Shown here one piece after another: positions 34,263 through 35,882 of a stretch of 35,882 nucleotides of DNA. Source of the stretch: an uncultured SAR116 cluster alpha proteobacterium (GTDB lineage: Bacteria; Pseudomonadota; Alphaproteobacteria; Puniceispirillales; Puniceispirillaceae). The position numbers and the translations under genes are program-made. A model generated the notes under the pieces. It was not told the DNA's origin. It searched no databases and saw only the letters and a list, made by a program, of their open reading frames with translations. The stretch spans positions 1-35,882 of the forward strand of contig CACJUX010000022.1 in the NCBI GenBank assembly GCA_902596655.1. The letters are read 5' to 3'. Position 1 is the stretch's first letter, and every line of letters starts with the position of its first letter.

Positions 34263-34476
34263 GGCACGGAACTCTCAGTTAACACGGGTAAACTATATTC
34301 GTATGTGGTTCGGATATTCAAGCAATGGGTGGCCGCCTGTCCGCCATTATGGTAGCCAGTGCTAACGTTAATTCCGTTTCACCAGCCATGGCGGCATCAA
34401 CCATGAGGAGTAGATCCTGTTGGTTATGCAGAGCGTCAGTGCTGGAATTCTCATTTCCGAGACAGCTTGCGATGGT

Positions 34477-35592
34477 TCAGACCCATTCGGCACGGACCAT
34501 AAGGTCACACTCATCCGCCATATGGGTCAATTTTAGGGCCTGGTAAGAATTTTCGTCCAACAGCTGACGTGCAGCCCATACAGCCATGCCGCGAACCAGC
34601 GAGCTATCACTTCTCAGATGCACCGTCACCAGCCCAACAAGCGTGAAGTCACTGCTGTTGCCGGCGGCCACCAGCACATTCCGCATGAACCGCCTATAGC
34701 CAGCGCGGCGCACCGGTGTTCCAGCAAAACGGGTGCGAAAGCCAGGATCATCGAGCACCAGCAATTCGGCCAGTGGTGGCAGGGTTAAGGCCGGAAGCGC
34801 CTGCAATTTGGCTTCGCTAGCGCGCGCGGCGTATTTGTTCCATGGACAGACGGCGAGACAATCATCGCAGCCAAAAATACGGTTGCCGATCGCTTTTCGG
34901 AATTCGAGCGGGATCTGTCCCTGATGTTCGATCGTCAAATAGGAAATACAGCGTCGCGCGTCAAGGCGATATGGTGCTGGAAAGGCGTTGGTGGGACAGA
35001 TATCAAGACATTTCGTGCAGCTGCCACAATGGTCGTGCCCGGGCGAGTCGTGGACAAGCTCGGCATTGGTGAGAATCACCCCCAGAAAAAGCCATGACCC
35101 TCCATCACGAGCGACCAGATTGGTGTGTTTACCCTGCCAGCCAGCCCCAGCCTCGGCCGCTAGCGGCTTTTCCATGAGTGGCGCAGTATCAACAAAGACC
35201 TTTACCGCCGCACCCGATTTTGCAGCAAACCGGCCTGCCAGCTGTTTGAGCTTTCCCTTGATCACATTATGATAGTCGCGGCCACGCGCATAGACCGATA
35301 TATTGCCGTGACTGGTCGCGGCAATATTATCAATTGGATCGTGATCAGGGCCATAATTCATAACGCAGACAATAGCCGAACGCGCCTCCGGCCACATATG
35401 CACGGGCTGAGACCGACGATCGGCACTGTCACGCAGCCACGACATATCTCCCTCAAAATTATCAGCAAGAAAGCGGGCAAGACCACGGCCAGCCATGTCC
35501 GGCAACCGCGCCGGCGCCACCCGGATGAAGGCAAACCCTTCCTTTTGGGCCACGGCGTCAAGCCAGTCACGGATATCAGGTGAGGTTGCCAT
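34477..35592 (-). CDS. queG: Epoxyqueuosine reductase
   Basis: Catalyses the last step of queuosine synthesis, reducing epoxyqueuosine to queuosine in tRNA with cobalamin and two 4Fe-4S clusters; cytosolic. The cluster cysteines are in CGSCTKCLDICPTNAF near residue 190 and GCDDCLAVCPWNKYA near 245. Other family stretches are VFVDTAPLMEKPLAAEAGAGWQGK (catalytic Asp region) and RRCISYLTIEHQG. The C-terminal HEAT-like helices end LMVRAEWV, giving about 371 residues, near the family length of 379. The ATG at 35592 has GAGG 9 bases before it; the ATG at 35598 is too close. It follows tgt by 12 bases, so both queuosine enzymes share a transcript. Confidence 0.95.
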   Translation of the reverse strand: MATSPDIRDWLDAVAQKEGFAFIRVAPARLPDMAGRGLARFLADNFEGDMSWLRDSADRRSQPVHMWPEARSAIVCVMNYGPDHDPIDNIAATSHGNISVYARGRDYHNVIKGKLKQLAGRFAAKSGAAVKVFVDTAPLMEKPLAAEAGAGWQGKHTNLVARDGGSWLFLGVILTNAELVHDSPGHDHCGSCTKCLDICPTNAFPAPYRLDARRCISYLTIEHQGQIPLEFRKAIGNRIFGCDDCLAVCPWNKYAARASEAKLQALPALTLPPLAELLVLDDPGFRTRFAGTPVRRAGYRRFMRNVLVAAGNSSDFTLVGLVTVHLRSDSSLVRGMAVWAARQLLDENSYQALKLTHMADECDLMVRAEWV

Positions 35593-35604
35593 GCCCATTA
35601 TCCT

Positions 35605-35882
35605 CTAGCCGGCACCGGAATAGGAGTCAGTCGGCGTGATGTCGCCAAGCGCCTGCATGGCATGAAAATCAGCCTCAAAGGCGTTAAAAGTGCCGGCTTC
35701 GATGGCGGCCCGCATCCCGGCCATCAGATCCTGATAGTATTGGATATTGTGCCAGCTCAGCAGCATTAGTCCTTGCACCTCATCAGCCTTGAACAAATGA
35801 TGCAGATAAGCCCGGGAAAAGCGTGAACAAGCCGGACAGGCACAAGCCTCATCAAGCGGCCGCTGGTCCTCTGCGTGGCGGG
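35605..35882 (-). CDS. tgt: Queuine tRNA-ribosyltransferase, C-terminal part
   Basis: Exchanges guanine for a queuosine precursor (preQ1 in bacteria) at the wobble position of tRNAs with GUN anticodons. Only the last 90 or so residues are in the window; the gene runs off the right edge. The zinc site is visible as CACPACSRF followed by [11 protein letters not shown], and the segment [21 protein letters not shown] is the conserved C-terminal helix. The frame ends at a TAG near 35605, just before queG. Confidence 0.93.
   Translation of the reverse strand, partial: RHAEDQRPLDEACACPACSRFSRAYLHHLFKADEVQGLMLLSWHNIQYYQDLMAGMRAAIEAGTFNAFEADFHAMQALGDITPTDSYSGAG

Noticed and set aside
1-35882. CRISPR array or complete insertion sequence
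   Set aside because: No regularly spaced repeats and no intact transposase were found on reading through the window.

Overview
The window looks like part of an alphaproteobacterial chromosome, most plausibly a marine lineage of the SAR116 / Puniceispirillum type. The evidence is a Shemin-type 5-aminolevulinate synthase next to ferrochelatase, an alphaproteobacterial reductive pyrimidine-degradation block with an NMT1-type ABC transporter, and the mixed GC level. The lineage is inferred from gene content and protein style; no search was run.

Layout. (1) 103-2502 (+): hemA and hemH, two steps of heme synthesis, closed by a hairpin at the hemH stop codon. (2) 2503-2831: possible decayed coding fragments, then an iron-dependent alcohol dehydrogenase (2832-3995, +). 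(3) 4075-18311 (all -): a large catabolic block for pyrimidine bases. Read in transcription order it holds an omega-amino acid aminotransferase, an M20-family ureidopropionase-like amidohydrolase, dihydropyrimidinase, an NMT1-type ABC importer (ATPase, two permeases, binding protein), then a BMP-type nucleoside/nucleobase ABC importer (binding protein, ATPase, two permeases) and cytosine deaminase. A divergent RutR-type TetR regulator sits at 18493-19212 (+). A DPD/PreA-like dihydropyrimidine dehydrogenase domain protein lies further upstream at 20203-21297 (-). Together these could take cytosine to uracil, dihydrouracil, N-carbamoyl-beta-alanine, beta-alanine and malonate semialdehyde. Two RutR-like palindromes, one before the aminotransferase/rutR pair and one before the PreA-like gene, suggest a single regulon.

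(4) 19213-22712 is mostly AT-rich and gene-poor, with protein-like relics and a frameshifted membrane-protein locus. (5) tRNA-Gly(TCC) at 22713-22786 is followed at once by a decayed tyrosine-recombinase gene (about 22871-23372), the signature of an old integration at the tRNA 3' end. (6) 23375-29891 carries an unusual four-gene cassette: an aldehyde dehydrogenase and an acetolactate-synthase-like ThDP enzyme (-), divergent from a membrane-anchored FMN/Fe-S glutamate-synthase-domain protein and a Kef-type cation/proton antiporter (+). It may be cargo of the tRNA-linked element.

(7) 29892-30702 is gene-poor and holds two hairpins and one protein-like relic. (8) 30703-34262 (-): uxuB-uxuA-kdgK, converting fructuronate to 2-keto-3-deoxy-6-phosphogluconate. 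uxuB has an apparent one-base frameshift at a six-base homopolymer close to its N-terminus. (9) 34477-35882 (-): queG and the 3' end of tgt, two queuosine-tRNA genes, running off the right edge. Several start codons given here were moved inward from the longest possible reading frame because a good Shine-Dalgarno sequence and the usual family length agree on the inner start.
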